DNA of 64,000 bases. Source: Treponema sp. OMZ 838 (lineage in GTDB: Bacteria > Spirochaetota > Spirochaetia > Treponematales > Treponemataceae). The notes below the pieces were generated by a model. That model did no database searches, was not told the origin of the DNA, and was given only the letters and a program-made list of their open reading frames with translations. Each line of letters opens with the position of its first letter. The stretch's first letter is position 1. Positions 24,989 through 34,219 of this stretch are shown in pieces. The DNA lies in assembly GCF_000775995.1 (NCBI RefSeq), contig NZ_CP009227.1, positions 806,001-870,000 of the forward strand. Direction: 5' to 3'. The position numbers were made by a program, and so were the translations under genes.

Positions 24989-25570
24989 ATGAATAGTACA
25001 ACAAACGATAACAGCAGAGATGAAATTCTCAACACAGCCATTCGTCTTTTTTCGCAAAAAGGATATGAGGGAGTTGGAGTACAGGAAATTTGTGATAACG
25101 CCGGTATTACAAAACCGACCCTGTACTACTTTTTCAAAAGCAAACAGGGGCTCTTGCAGGCAATAGCGGATTCCAAGGGCGCGGAGCTATTGCAGCGTTT
25201 GAATGATGCGGCGGTGTACGAGCACGATTTTCTTAAAAGTCTGACACGCATTCTGACCGCAGTAATCGATTTTGCAGTTGAAAATCCGGACTTTTTTAAT
25301 CTGCACAGCGTACTCTTAAATGCACCCGGCAATGCGGAAACCGAGGCTGTCTACGCGCCGTTAAAAAAGCGTTTTGATTCGGTGTTTGCAGAATTTTTTA
25401 TAAAATCCGCAAACGAGTTCGGCAATATGCGCGGGAAAGAGGAGCTGTACTCAATCTTGTTCCACAATAATGTCATTTCGGTAGCTCTGCTGTGTGTACA
25501 GAACAAACTGCCTAGAGATGATCAAACGATTTATCGGATTGTGCATACCTTTGCCTACGGCGTCGCTTAA
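24989..25570 (+). CDS. TetR/AcrR-family transcriptional repressor
   Basis: 193 residues. The helix-turn-helix (about residues 10-55) reads LFSQKGYEGVGVQEICDNAG, then ITKPTLYYFFKSKQGLL, the standard TetR N-terminus. The helical ligand-binding half follows (HDFLKSLTRILTAVIDFAVE). The effector is unknown. Start 24989 is preferred over 24968 because the promoter -10 ends at 24967. It sits divergently from the GIN-domain lipoprotein and upstream of the GH13 gene, separated from the latter by a palindromic element. Confidence 0.9.
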   Translation: MNSTTNDNSRDEILNTAIRLFSQKGYEGVGVQEICDNAGITKPTLYYFFKSKQGLLQAIADSKGAELLQRLNDAAVYEHDFLKSLTRILTAVIDFAVENPDFFNLHSVLLNAPGNAETEAVYAPLKKRFDSVFAEFFIKSANEFGNMRGKEELYSILFHNNVISVALLCVQNKLPRDDQTIYRIVHTFAYGVA

Positions 25571-25696
25571 CCTTTTGAAAATATACGGCACATCTGCGTT
25601 GTCGCTACGCCGAAATAAATGCTCAACGTACAACAAGTACGTCTCCGCTTTATTTCGGCTAGGCTCCTAGCATCTGTACCGTCTCTTTTCAAAAGG
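25571..25696. repeat. Family 2 palindromic element, copy a
   Basis: 126 bp bounded by CCTTTTGAAAATATACGG and CTTTTCAAAAGG. GCCGAAATAAA (25609-25619) pairs with TTTATTTCGGC (25649-25659). It shares termini and length with the copy at 47098-47222, while the inner stem differs. Confidence 0.75.
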
Positions 25697-25835
25697 CTTA
25701 CGGAAAGGATTGTAGGGGCGGCGAAGCCGTTCCGGAGGAATGGAGCCGAGAGGCGGAACCCCGAAAAGCCTGGTTTTTGCTGGAAGCAAAAAGCCGCCCA
25801 AAACTAAAAAAACAAAACAAATGACGGAGGTGTAT

Positions 25836-27203
25836 ATGTCTCAAGTTTTTTCAGATAAGGTTTTTTATCATATTTATGCGCTGGGGATGGGGAATTGTGC
25901 TAAGCGGAATGACTTTGCGTGTCCGGCGGGGGATTTTTTTGAGAAACTGGCGGGGCGGTTGGATGAGATTCGGGCGTTGGGGTGTAATGCGCTGCTGATT
26001 GGACCGGTGTTTGAGTCAACGGCGCATGGGTATGATACGGTGAATTATTATCATGTGGAGCGCCGGTTGGGGAATAATGAGCGGTTTAAGGAGTTTTGCC
26101 GGCTGTGCCATGAGAAGGGCTTTGCGGTGGTACTGGATGCGGTGTTTAATCATACGGGGCGGGATTTTTTTGCGTTTAAGGATATTCAGCGGTATGGATA
26201 CGGCAGCGCTTATAAGGATTGGTATGTCAATCTTGATTTTTCTCGGCGGAGTGCGCAGGGGGATTGCTTTGAGTATGAAGGCTGGGCTGGCTGTAAGGAT
26301 TTGGTCAAGCTGAATGGCGATAGCGGCGCAGTGCGGGAGCATCTTTTCGGTGCGGTAAAAATGTGGATTGAGGAATTCGGTATCGACGGACTCAGGCTTG
26401 ATGCAGCGGATGTGTTAAGTAAAAACTTTCTTGATGCACTGGGGGATTTTTGCCAAAGTATTAAGCCGGATTTTTGGCTGATGGGTGAGGTGGTGCATGG
26501 CGACTATGCCGAATGGACGCGGAACGGCAGGCTTGATTCGGTAACAAATTATCAAATGTATAAAGCGCTCTGGTCGTGTTTGAATGATCAGAATATGTAT
26601 GAGCTTTCGTATAATTTGGACAGGGAATACAATAGCGAACGAGGGATGTATAGGAATAGTGCATTGTATAATTTTGTGGACAACCACGATGTAAACCGCG
26701 CGGTCAGTGCGCTCAACAAGCCGGAGCAGCATATTCATCTTTTGTACGGACTGCTTTTTACCATTCCCGGTATTCCATCCATTTACTACGGCAGTGAATA
26801 CGGCATCAGAGGGGTTCGGAGCCATAATTGCGATTATGAACTGCGTCCGCCGCTCCCGCCGTTCGGTGAGCTTCCTGATTTTACTGCGCCCGGTTTTGAT
26901 GCAGGGTTTGTCCGCACCTCGATTACAACATTTGCAAAGATACGCGGACAGCATCCCGCCTTACAGCGCGGTTCGTACCGGCAGGAGTTTGTTGCAAACC
27001 GGCAATTCGGCTTTTGGCGTGAGTGCAACGAAGAACAACTATTGATTATCGCCAATTCCGATTTTGCTCAGGGCTTTGTTTCGCTGCATACCATCCCGAC
27101 GGGTGAGTATGAGAGCCTGACGGATGGAAGAGTCTATCATTCCGATACGTTAAAAGGGCTGCAAATGCCTCCGTGTTCGATACTGATATTGCGGAAGAAG
27201 TAA
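25836..27203 (+). CDS. GH13 alpha-amylase-family glycoside hydrolase
   Basis: 455 residues. Catalytic set: nucleophile Asp189 in GIDGLRLDAAD, acid/base Glu218 in LMGEVVHG, and Asp285 in FVDNHDVNR; conserved region I is VLDAVFNHTG. No signal peptide, so it acts on alpha-glucans or maltodextrins in the cytoplasm. ATG 25836 has CGGAGG upstream; the longer frame reaches into intergenic DNA. The first half uses many G-ending codons (GCG, CGG, GGG) unlike its neighbours, a possible sign of transfer. An MFS gene follows after 24 bases, perhaps its sugar carrier. Confidence 0.9.
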   Translation: MSQVFSDKVFYHIYALGMGNCAKRNDFACPAGDFFEKLAGRLDEIRALGCNALLIGPVFESTAHGYDTVNYYHVERRLGNNERFKEFCRLCHEKGFAVVLDAVFNHTGRDFFAFKDIQRYGYGSAYKDWYVNLDFSRRSAQGDCFEYEGWAGCKDLVKLNGDSGAVREHLFGAVKMWIEEFGIDGLRLDAADVLSKNFLDALGDFCQSIKPDFWLMGEVVHGDYAEWTRNGRLDSVTNYQMYKALWSCLNDQNMYELSYNLDREYNSERGMYRNSALYNFVDNHDVNRAVSALNKPEQHIHLLYGLLFTIPGIPSIYYGSEYGIRGVRSHNCDYELRPPLPPFGELPDFTAPGFDAGFVRTSITTFAKIRGQHPALQRGSYRQEFVANRQFGFWRECNEEQLLIIANSDFAQGFVSLHTIPTGEYESLTDGRVYHSDTLKGLQMPPCSILILRKK

Positions 27204-27227
27204 TCAAGGCAGTATACTGAAAAAATT

Positions 27228-28415
27228 ATGATACATATATTGCTCGCAATCATTTACGCAGCGTTTATCAGTCTTGGACTGCCGGATGCTCTGTTAGGTT
27301 CCGCATGGCCGGCGATGTATCGGGAGCTTTCTGTCCCTGTGTCCTATTCCGGTGCTATTTTTATGATTATTGCAGGCGGAACTATTGTTTCCAGCCTCCA
27401 AAGCGACCGGTTGACAAAGATTTTCGGTGCCGGAAAAGTAACGGCATTCAGTGTTTTGATAACAGCAGCGGCACTCTTCGGTTTTTCGGTCAGCCATTCC
27501 TATAGTGCACTGTGCCTGTGGGCGATACCATACGGACTCGGTGCCGGAAGTGTTGATGCATCCCTCAACAATTATGTAGCAGTGCATTATGCCAGCAGGC
27601 ACATGAGCTGGCTGCACTGTATGTGGGGGATAGGCGCCTCAATAGGTCCGTACATTATGGGCGGTGTTCTGACCGGCGGTCAGCCGTGGAATATGGGCTA
27701 TCGATATATTGCGGTGCTGCAAACCTGCTTAACCGCCGTACTACTGGTGAGTCTGCCGCTTTGGAATAAGCAACCGAAAACAGACGGTACTACGGATGAG
27801 GATGTAAAAGCGCCGCCGCTCCCCCTCAAACAGGTGATTGCCATTTCCGGTGCAAAAGAAATTATGCTTACCTTTTTCTGTTATTGTGCTGTAGAGCAAA
27901 CCGCAAATTTATGGACAAGCAGCTATCTGGTTTTACACCGAGGGCTTCCGGAAAAAGAAGCCGCAGGACTCGCCAGCCTCTTTTTTATCGGTATTACTGC
28001 GGGGAGATTTTTGAGTGGATTTTTAACCTTCAAATTAACCGATATGCAGATGATTCGGCTTGGACAAAGCGGCATCGGGGCAGGTGTTGTGCTGCTGTTC
28101 CTTTCGTTCGGAAAAACAACGGTACTGCCCCTGCTCGGTTTAGGGCTTATCGGCTTGGGGTGTGCACCGATTTATCCTTCGATTATCCATGCGACACCTG
28201 CACAATTCGGAAAAGATAAGTCTCAAGCGATGATCGGGGTCCAGATGGCGTCCGCGTATGCCGGAACCTGTCTGATGCCGCCGATCTTCGGGTTGGTTGC
28301 AAATCATATCGGTGTCGCATTGATGCCGCTCTATTTGGCGGTGATTTTAATTGTGATGATCTTTATGCACGAAAAAATGCTCACAAAAACGGCAACTTCT
28401 ACAGCGTGCAGTTAA
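27228..28415 (+). CDS. MFS transporter
   Basis: 395 residues with about 12 hydrophobic helices in two halves and a central hydrophilic loop (about 185-205). Seen are FISLGLPDALLGSAWPAMYR in helix 1 and GAGSVDASLNNYVAVHY in helix 4, as in the FucP/YfkF-like sugar branch of the family. The substrate cannot be read from sequence; the GH13 gene directly upstream suggests a carbohydrate. Its 3' end overlaps the convergent pmbA-like gene by 17 bases. Confidence 0.87.
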   Translation: MIHILLAIIYAAFISLGLPDALLGSAWPAMYRELSVPVSYSGAIFMIIAGGTIVSSLQSDRLTKIFGAGKVTAFSVLITAAALFGFSVSHSYSALCLWAIPYGLGAGSVDASLNNYVAVHYASRHMSWLHCMWGIGASIGPYIMGGVLTGGQPWNMGYRYIAVLQTCLTAVLLVSLPLWNKQPKTDGTTDEDVKAPPLPLKQVIAISGAKEIMLTFFCYCAVEQTANLWTSSYLVLHRGLPEKEAAGLASLFFIGITAGRFLSGFLTFKLTDMQMIRLGQSGIGAGVVLLFLSFGKTTVLPLLGLGLIGLGCAPIYPSIIHATPAQFGKDKSQAMIGVQMASAYAGTCLMPPIFGLVANHIGVALMPLYLAVILIVMIFMHEKMLTKTATSTACS

Positions 28416-29763
28416 AATCCTTGACCAAGATACCGGGCAAGAGACAGCCGCCTACTGCGCGCTCTTCGTAGGTGCTTGTTTCTACAAAGAGTTTCCGTTC
28501 TTTGGTGAGCGCAAGGAGATTCGCGCCGAACATATTGTACAGCGATTCATCCCAGCGCATATCTGCAATGGGGGCTGTAACTTTTCCATTTTCCACCCAG
28601 AGGCAGGCAAAGCGGGTCATTCCCGTTACGCGGGCAGTTGCCGGATCGCTCCAGTTAAGGTAGTGGAAGTTCGAAATATAGATACCGGTTCCCAGTTCTT
28701 TGAGGGCATCCGCTTCGGCAAGTGTCCCTGCTCCGATAGCTGCGGAACGGAATCCTTCACTTGAATCGGCGCCGTTTGCCTTTGTACCGTACTGTTTTTC
28801 CGAGCGGGAACTCACAATGGTATGAATGAGCTTTCCTTTTTCGATAACGGTCAATTTTTCGGGAGCGGATTCTCCTTCGCTATTAAACGACGGTTCTACA
28901 CCGATGGAAAAATCTTGCGTCAAATTGAAGGAATCGGCAAAATGTTCCCGCCCTTCTTTTAATGCAAGATAGGCGCTTTCGCCTTGCTGCATTCCCCGCT
29001 CTCCAAAGCCGTTCCACGAGAAAAACTCTACGACATCCACCAACGCATCCGCAGCGATAAAAACGCGGTATTTACCCGGCTCGATTTTTTTCGGTTCAAG
29101 CGCAAGCACCTGCAAACTCTGCCGCGCATCGGCGATGCGTTTTTCGTATTCTGCCTGCTGCCAGTCGCGCCCTGCGTATAAGCCTTTTACCGCGCGTCCG
29201 TTTTTCAGCCAAATCGAATAGTCGAGCGTAAAGGTCTTTGTTTGGAACCAGTGCCGTGCGCCGGCCGTATTGGCAGCTCCGCGGCATATCATCCCTTGCG
29301 AAAAAAGCCCGGCAAAATCCAAATCCGACACAGGCTCAAGCAGCGTCTTTTCTATTATCTCTTGCGGAAGCAGCGCACCGTCATAGATTGTTTCGGAATC
29401 GTCGCTTGCAGTAGGAATAGACTGATAGGGATCTTCGGGAAGCTGCGCGATAATACTGCGTGCATTCTCCAACGCTGCGGCAAGTGTTTCCTTATCTTGT
29501 TCAAGCCGGCCGCTCAACCCCTGAGCAAAGCGATAGGTTTTCTTGTTTTTATAGAGGGTAACCGAAATTGCCGCCTGCTTCACAAAACCGTTTTGCCGCA
29601 CCTTGGCGTGATTCATCCGTAGGAAGTAAGTGTCTTCCGCATCGTAGCTTAGAGACGCTTGTTCCGTGGGCAACAGCTCATCAAAGAAAAAGTCTGCAAG
29701 AGACTCAAAATGCCATTTAAAATCGGAATCCATTTCACACATCATTTCTTGATCACAACTCAT
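28399..29763 (-). CDS. TldD/PmbA-family protein, PmbA (TldE)-like subunit
   Basis: 454 residues lacking the HExxxH zinc motif, as expected of the TldE/PmbA partner. Recognisable are SFNSEGESAPEKLTVIEKG, then GIYISNFHYLNWSDPATARV, and GMTRFACLWVENGKV. In other bacteria TldD and TldE together form a metalloprotease that trims modified peptides or degrades unfolded ones. ATG 29763 overlaps the tldD stop as ATGA, so the two subunits are translated in step. Confidence 0.88.
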   Translation of the reverse strand: MSCDQEMMCEMDSDFKWHFESLADFFFDELLPTEQASLSYDAEDTYFLRMNHAKVRQNGFVKQAAISVTLYKNKKTYRFAQGLSGRLEQDKETLAAALENARSIIAQLPEDPYQSIPTASDDSETIYDGALLPQEIIEKTLLEPVSDLDFAGLFSQGMICRGAANTAGARHWFQTKTFTLDYSIWLKNGRAVKGLYAGRDWQQAEYEKRIADARQSLQVLALEPKKIEPGKYRVFIAADALVDVVEFFSWNGFGERGMQQGESAYLALKEGREHFADSFNLTQDFSIGVEPSFNSEGESAPEKLTVIEKGKLIHTIVSSRSEKQYGTKANGADSSEGFRSAAIGAGTLAEADALKELGTGIYISNFHYLNWSDPATARVTGMTRFACLWVENGKVTAPIADMRWDESLYNMFGANLLALTKERKLFVETSTYEERAVGGCLLPGILVKDFNCTL

Positions 29764-31205
29764 TTTCCGCCTCCAAATACTTCAACATCGCTGAATGCGC
29801 ATACGGGACTTGCGTGTCCTACCCGTATCACCTGATTCGGTTCGCCCTTGCCGCAATTCGGTGTGCCGAACACCTCGAAGGTGCTTTCATCGCCGACTGC
29901 GCAGAGGCTGTTCCAAAAGTACCGCGAAATGCCGCGGTAGTTCGGGTCGCGCACGGTTTTTGTCAGTTTGCCGTTTTCGATCAGCTTGGCGTACTCGCAG
30001 CCGAATTGGAATTTATTGCGATAGTCGTCGATCGACCATGAACGGTTGGAGAACATCAGAATGCCGTTTTCGATTGAGGCGATGATGGAATCGAAGCTGC
30101 TCGTCCCCGCTTCGAGATTGAGGTTTGCCATCCGGTCGATGGGCGGACGGTTCCACGAACAGGCACGTTGGTTTGCAACGCCCCGGAGTCCCGACCGTTT
30201 TTGACTTTCCAAGCTGCCGAGCGCCCGTATCAAGATGCCGTCTTTAATGAGGTATTCTTTTACCGCGGCGTTGCCGATATCGTCCGCTCCGTAGCTTGCC
30301 AGTTCCTGCGCGATGGTCGGATCGTAGGCGACGTTCATCAACGGGGAACCGTAGCGGAAACTGCCGATATCTTCCGGCGTGATAAAACTGCCGCCCGCAT
30401 AGTTGCGCTCGTCGCCGAGGATGCGGTCTATTTCCAGCGCGTGCCCGACGCTTTCATGGATTTGCAGCATCATCTGATCGGGCATTAGTACGAGCGTCCG
30501 CTTGCCGTTGGGGCACGGCTCGGCAGTCAACAGCTCGACTGCTTCCGTGCCTGCCTTACGAGCCTTTTCAAGCAGCGTCACAGGATTGAACAGCTCCCGT
30601 CCGCCCTGATAAGTGAGCGCAGAACGTCCGTGCGCGCTCCGCTGCTGGATAATATCTCCTTCCCGTGCAACGGCATTCAGGCTGATGCCGCCGAACCGAA
30701 CGGTTTGCCGTATGTCGGCGCCGTTGGTAGAAACCATTTCGGTTTCACAGATACCCGTTTCGCAGGAAGCGGCGGTCTGAATAATCTTTGAAGAAACCTT
30801 TGCAGCATCGCAGATACTGCACAAAAGCTCAACCGTTTCGGCGGCGGGAATCCCGCTTAATTTTTCACGCTTTGTGGCATAGCGTACCTGTGCGGCGGGG
30901 CGCATCGTTTGGTCAAAACGGTGGATGCCGTAGGGCCGCGCTGCCTGTGCCGCCGCAAAAGCCTGCTCCGCTGCACGTTTAATACCGCGGCTGCTCAAAT
31001 CGGCAGTCGCCGCATAGCTAAACGTTCCCTTGTACAGCACCTCCAGCATAACTCCTTCGTCGGAGCCGCCGGCCGCCTCGTCAAATTTACCGTCGATAGC
31101 GGAAAAACCTGTCAAATAGTTGGTAACCCGCCGTAATCCGATCCACTCGGCCTGCGGGACAGCGTCCTTCGCTTCCTTCAAAAGCCGGTGTATATTCACT
31201 TTCAT
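29760..31205 (-). CDS. tldD: TldD-like metallopeptidase
   Basis: 481 residues. HESVGHALEID carries the HExxxH zinc-binding site of TldD, and GVANQRACSW and FGCEYAKLIENGKLTKTVRD follow as in the family. It is the catalytic half of the TldD/TldE protease. ATG 31205 with GGAAGGAG upstream is chosen; the longer reading to 31295 enters non-coding DNA. The pair with the next gene is conserved. No peptide precursor gene, such as a RiPP, is visible beside it. Confidence 0.92.
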   Translation of the reverse strand: MKVNIHRLLKEAKDAVPQAEWIGLRRVTNYLTGFSAIDGKFDEAAGGSDEGVMLEVLYKGTFSYAATADLSSRGIKRAAEQAFAAAQAARPYGIHRFDQTMRPAAQVRYATKREKLSGIPAAETVELLCSICDAAKVSSKIIQTAASCETGICETEMVSTNGADIRQTVRFGGISLNAVAREGDIIQQRSAHGRSALTYQGGRELFNPVTLLEKARKAGTEAVELLTAEPCPNGKRTLVLMPDQMMLQIHESVGHALEIDRILGDERNYAGGSFITPEDIGSFRYGSPLMNVAYDPTIAQELASYGADDIGNAAVKEYLIKDGILIRALGSLESQKRSGLRGVANQRACSWNRPPIDRMANLNLEAGTSSFDSIIASIENGILMFSNRSWSIDDYRNKFQFGCEYAKLIENGKLTKTVRDPNYRGISRYFWNSLCAVGDESTFEVFGTPNCGKGEPNQVIRVGHASPVCAFSDVEVFGGGK

Positions 31206-31358
31206 AAAAAACTCCTTCCGGTACAGTAAGCCTGTTCGGAAACTTCCGTTTCGGAACAGGTCTAGTATAGCATAAAACGGCAATAACCGCATCAATTTTC
31301 TATTTACAAAAGGCAGATAAGGGGGTATTGTTTATATGCAAAATAATAGGAGCTTCAG

Positions 31359-32120
31359 ATGTTTTATGATAATAATCCGGCAAAAATAAATCGGTTCACC
31401 AAACCTCATTTCTTTCAGGGCGGGGATAAAGCCATTTTGTTGATACACGGGTATACAGGCTCTCCGCGGGAAATGCTGTGGCTCGGCACGCAGCTGCATA
31501 AGGCGGGATACACCGTATCAATTCCGCGCCTGCCGGGGCATGGAACAAACAAAGAGGACTTTATCGCGAGTTCGTGGAAGGATTGGCTGCGCCGCGTGTA
31601 TGATGAATACCTCGATTTATCAGAAGCATATCAGACGGTATATGTCGGCGGTCTTTCGATGGGCGGCGTGCTGACTGCGCTCCTTGCGGCAAAATTTCAG
31701 CCTGAAAAAATCTTCCTTTGTGCGCCCGCATTTATGGCTGCCGATTCGCGGATCAAACTGACACCGTACTTAAAATATTTTATACAGACCATTCCAACGG
31801 AAGGGAAAACATTTTATAAAGAACCCGAATATTATGATTGCGTCAAAGACTATTGCAATTATGATTACGTCGGCAAGGCCGCGGACTTGTACAAACTGCA
31901 GAAGATGGCTATTCAGCAGCTTCCGAATATCCGGTCAAAGGTAATAACGGTTTTATCAAAATCGGATCAGTCGGTACCGTTTAAGGAAAAAGAACTTATC
32001 GACTGGCTGCTCAGGGTACCGAATGAGTATGTTATCTTGGAAGAAAGCAGTCATATTGTTACCGACGATGTCGAGCGTGAACTGGTAGCGCAGCGTATTA
32101 TCGACTTTTTGAACAGATAA
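31359..32120 (+). CDS. Alpha/beta hydrolase (carboxylesterase-like)
   Basis: 253 residues. The oxyanion motif is LLIHGYTGSPREM, the nucleophile Ser100 lies in GLSMGG, the acid in LSKSDQSVP, and the catalytic His in EESSHIVTDD. This is the Est30/carboxylesterase type that hydrolyses short acyl esters or monoglycerides in the cytoplasm. GGAGC lies before the ATG. It is divergent from tldD and convergent with fabZ. Confidence 0.9.
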   Translation: MFYDNNPAKINRFTKPHFFQGGDKAILLIHGYTGSPREMLWLGTQLHKAGYTVSIPRLPGHGTNKEDFIASSWKDWLRRVYDEYLDLSEAYQTVYVGGLSMGGVLTALLAAKFQPEKIFLCAPAFMAADSRIKLTPYLKYFIQTIPTEGKTFYKEPEYYDCVKDYCNYDYVGKAADLYKLQKMAIQQLPNIRSKVITVLSKSDQSVPFKEKELIDWLLRVPNEYVILEESSHIVTDDVERELVAQRIIDFLNR

Positions 32121-32250
32121 CTGATAATGTATTTTGCTTATTTCCGTGAGCTGTTTGTAAATAGCTTATTGAATAGGACTGTCCAAAAACTTCAGCTTTT
32201 GGACAGTTCCTGCTACTGCTTATACCCGCGGACATCCTGTCAGAGTAGGT

Positions 32251-32272
32251 GTGCCGTATATTTTCAAAAGGA
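32251..32272. repeat. Family 2 palindromic element, right-end fragment
   Basis: GTGCCGTATATTTTCAAAAG (32251-32270) is the mirror of the family 2 terminus CTTTTGAAAATATACGGCAC. Only this end remains, against the 3' end of fabZ. Confidence 0.55.
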
Positions 32273-32274
32273 AA

Positions 32275-32697
32275 CTAGGCCTTTCCCACCAAACACATCC
32301 ACTCCGCTTCCGCAGCGACAGCATCACCGTTATAGATTTTACCGGATTGCTTAATCATTTGGGAAGAAACGCGCAAGTTTTTTACCTCGATGCGTACCGT
32401 ATCTCCCGGGCGTACCTGTGCACGGAGCTTTACCTTATCGATAGTCGCCAAAAAGAACAGCGCACCTGTTTCAAACTTGCCCATAGAACTCAGTGCTGCG
32501 CCGCCCGCTTGAGCCATTGTTTCTACCAACACGACACCGGGCACTACCGGATATTCGGGGAAATGTCCTTTAAAAAAGAACTCCTCCGGCTTAAAGGTAT
32601 ACCGGCTTTCGCTGCCTTCATCGTCGGCACGGATAATTTCATCAACAAACAAAAATGGCTTCCGGTGCGGAAGCAAGGCTTCAATATCTTTTGTCAT
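32275..32697 (-). CDS. fabZ: 3-hydroxyacyl-ACP dehydratase FabZ
   Basis: 140 residues with the hot-dog fold signature GHFPEYPVVPGVVLVETMAQ, whose His and Glu are catalytic, and LLPHRKPFLFVDEI at the start. It removes water from 3-hydroxyacyl-ACP during fatty acid elongation. ATG 32697 has AAAGGAG upstream; longer frames run into the repeat. It is separated from fabF by a palindromic cluster of about 250 bases, so it may be transcribed separately. Confidence 0.95.
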   Translation of the reverse strand: MTKDIEALLPHRKPFLFVDEIIRADDEGSESRYTFKPEEFFFKGHFPEYPVVPGVVLVETMAQAGGAALSSMGKFETGALFFLATIDKVKLRAQVRPGDTVRIEVKNLRVSSQMIKQSGKIYNGDAVAAEAEWMCLVGKA

Positions 32698-32711
32698 CGT
32701 TTTCTCCTTTA

Positions 32712-32946
32712 GGGTAAACGCATCAGACATTTTTATGGATATCCCGCAGAATAATCGGAGATTGTTCAACCAGAGTTGAACCACTTCGCGGTTCAAATGG
32801 TCTCACAATCTCCATTATTCTGCGATTCTTACCTATTTGTCTGATGCGTTTACCCTTCTTTTAAATAAATAGCGCGAAATTTTATCTAAAATTTCGCGCA
32901 TCTCAAAAGGAAGGCAACCGCTTGAAATATTCCTAATGCGGTTGCC
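32712..32946. repeat. Family 1 palindromic element, copy B, with attached modules
   Basis: Core 32712-32855 is 144 bp bounded by GGGTAAACGCATCAG and CTGATGCGTTTACCC, with stem CGCAGAATAATCGGAGATTGT against ACAATCTCCATTATTCTGCG and inner TTGAACC/GGTTCAA. Next comes GCGCGAAATTTTA/TAAAATTTCGCGC (32872-32899) and then GGCAACCGC/GCGGTTGCC (32913-32946). The same three modules occur, mirrored, in copy D. Confidence 0.9.
32905..32946 (-). terminator. Terminator-like hairpin after fabF
   Basis: GGCAACCGC/GCGGTTGCC, followed on the minus strand by TTCCTTTTGAG. It lies 10 bases beyond the fabF stop and would reduce read-through to fabZ. Confidence 0.5.
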
Positions 32947-32955
32947 CATTTTTTC

Positions 32956-34203
32956 CTATTTTACTTTTTTGAACACTAACACGCCGTTGTGGCCGCCGAA
33001 ACCGAGCGAACCGGATGCGGCGCAATCGATCGTGCAGGAAACGCCTTTTTGCGGCAGGTAATTCAGATCGCACCCTGCTTCCAAATCAGGTTCCGTTAAG
33101 TTCACGGTGGGGGGACAGAAGCCTTCTTCAATTGCTTTTACGCAGATAATTGCTTCCAACGCGCCGGCAGCTCCCAAACAGTGTCCAATCATCGACTTTG
33201 TTGAAGAGATTTTCAGGTTATATGCATGTTGCCCGAACGCTTTTTTAATCATCGCGGTTTCGGAGGGGTCGTTAATCGGGGTTGATGTTCCGTGCGCGTT
33301 ATAGTACTGCACATCTTCCGGTTTTACCCCTGCGTCTTCCAAGGCCTTCGTCATCGCCAAAGCTCCGTTGACACCGGAAGGGTCGGGGCTGGTCAGGTGA
33401 TATGCGTCGGAGGAGCCGCCGTAGCCTGCAAGTTCTGCATATATCTTTGCACCGCGCTTCTTTGCGTGTTCGTATTCTTCAAGAATGAGGATACCTGCGC
33501 CTTCCCCCATCACAAACCCCGTTCGCTTTTTATCAAAGGGACAGCAGGCTTTGTGCGGTTCATCGTTATAATCCGACGCAAGCGTTTGCAGTACGCTGAA
33601 TGCATTGATACCGAACCCTGTAATTGCGGCCTCGGTTCCTCCTGCAAGGCACATATCCATTCTACCCGAGCGGATTAAATCGAGGGCATTGCCCAAAGCG
33701 TCGGTACTGGAAGCACAAGCGGTCGTAATTGTCCACGAAACGCCGTGTAGTCCGAAATGCATACTAACGTTGCCTGCCGCCTCGTTCGGAATGAGCAGCG
33801 GAATAGCGAGAGGCGGTATCCGCGAGTGCCCCGCTTCAAAGTATTTTTTGAACGAACTTTCATGGATTTCAAAACCGCCGATACCGTTTCCAATCATCAC
33901 GCCGGTACGGTCGCCCTCTATCGTTTCTTTTGAAAGTCCTGCATCCGCTACTGCCTGTACCGCTGCCGCCACTGCAAGCTGCGAAAATCGCGCCATTTTA
34001 CGGGCATCCTTTTTATCCATAAATACGGTAGGATCAAACGCTTTACATTCAGCCGCAATTCTTACCCTATCATCTCCTGGGTCATAGTTGACGGTAATCT
34101 TCTCGATTCCGCAGCGGCCTGCTTTTATTCCTTCCCATGTTTCCGCAACCGTATTTCCCAAAGCGGAAACGGCACCAAGACCGGTAATTACAACTCTTCT
34201 CAT
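32956..34203 (-). CDS. fabF: 3-oxoacyl-ACP synthase II (FabF)
   Basis: 415 residues of KAS II. Active-site Cys163 lies in TITTACASSTDALG; the two histidines are in NAHGTSTPINDPSE and STKSMIGHCLGAAG. It condenses malonyl-ACP with the growing acyl chain. The start MRRVVITGLGAVSALGN is standard. It follows fabG after 16 bases and ends the fabH-D-G-F run. The acyl carrier protein gene that normally sits between fabG and fabF is missing here. Confidence 0.96.
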   Translation of the reverse strand: MRRVVITGLGAVSALGNTVAETWEGIKAGRCGIEKITVNYDPGDDRVRIAAECKAFDPTVFMDKKDARKMARFSQLAVAAAVQAVADAGLSKETIEGDRTGVMIGNGIGGFEIHESSFKKYFEAGHSRIPPLAIPLLIPNEAAGNVSMHFGLHGVSWTITTACASSTDALGNALDLIRSGRMDMCLAGGTEAAITGFGINAFSVLQTLASDYNDEPHKACCPFDKKRTGFVMGEGAGILILEEYEHAKKRGAKIYAELAGYGGSSDAYHLTSPDPSGVNGALAMTKALEDAGVKPEDVQYYNAHGTSTPINDPSETAMIKKAFGQHAYNLKISSTKSMIGHCLGAAGALEAIICVKAIEEGFCPPTVNLTEPDLEAGCDLNYLPQKGVSCTIDCAASGSLGFGGHNGVLVFKKVK

Positions 34204-34219
34204 TCTTTTCTCCTTATGA

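Noticed and set aside
29760-31205. TldD/PmbA as part of a RiPP cluster
   Set aside because: No precursor peptide, radical-SAM or YcaO gene lies nearby, so a general peptide-processing role is more likely.
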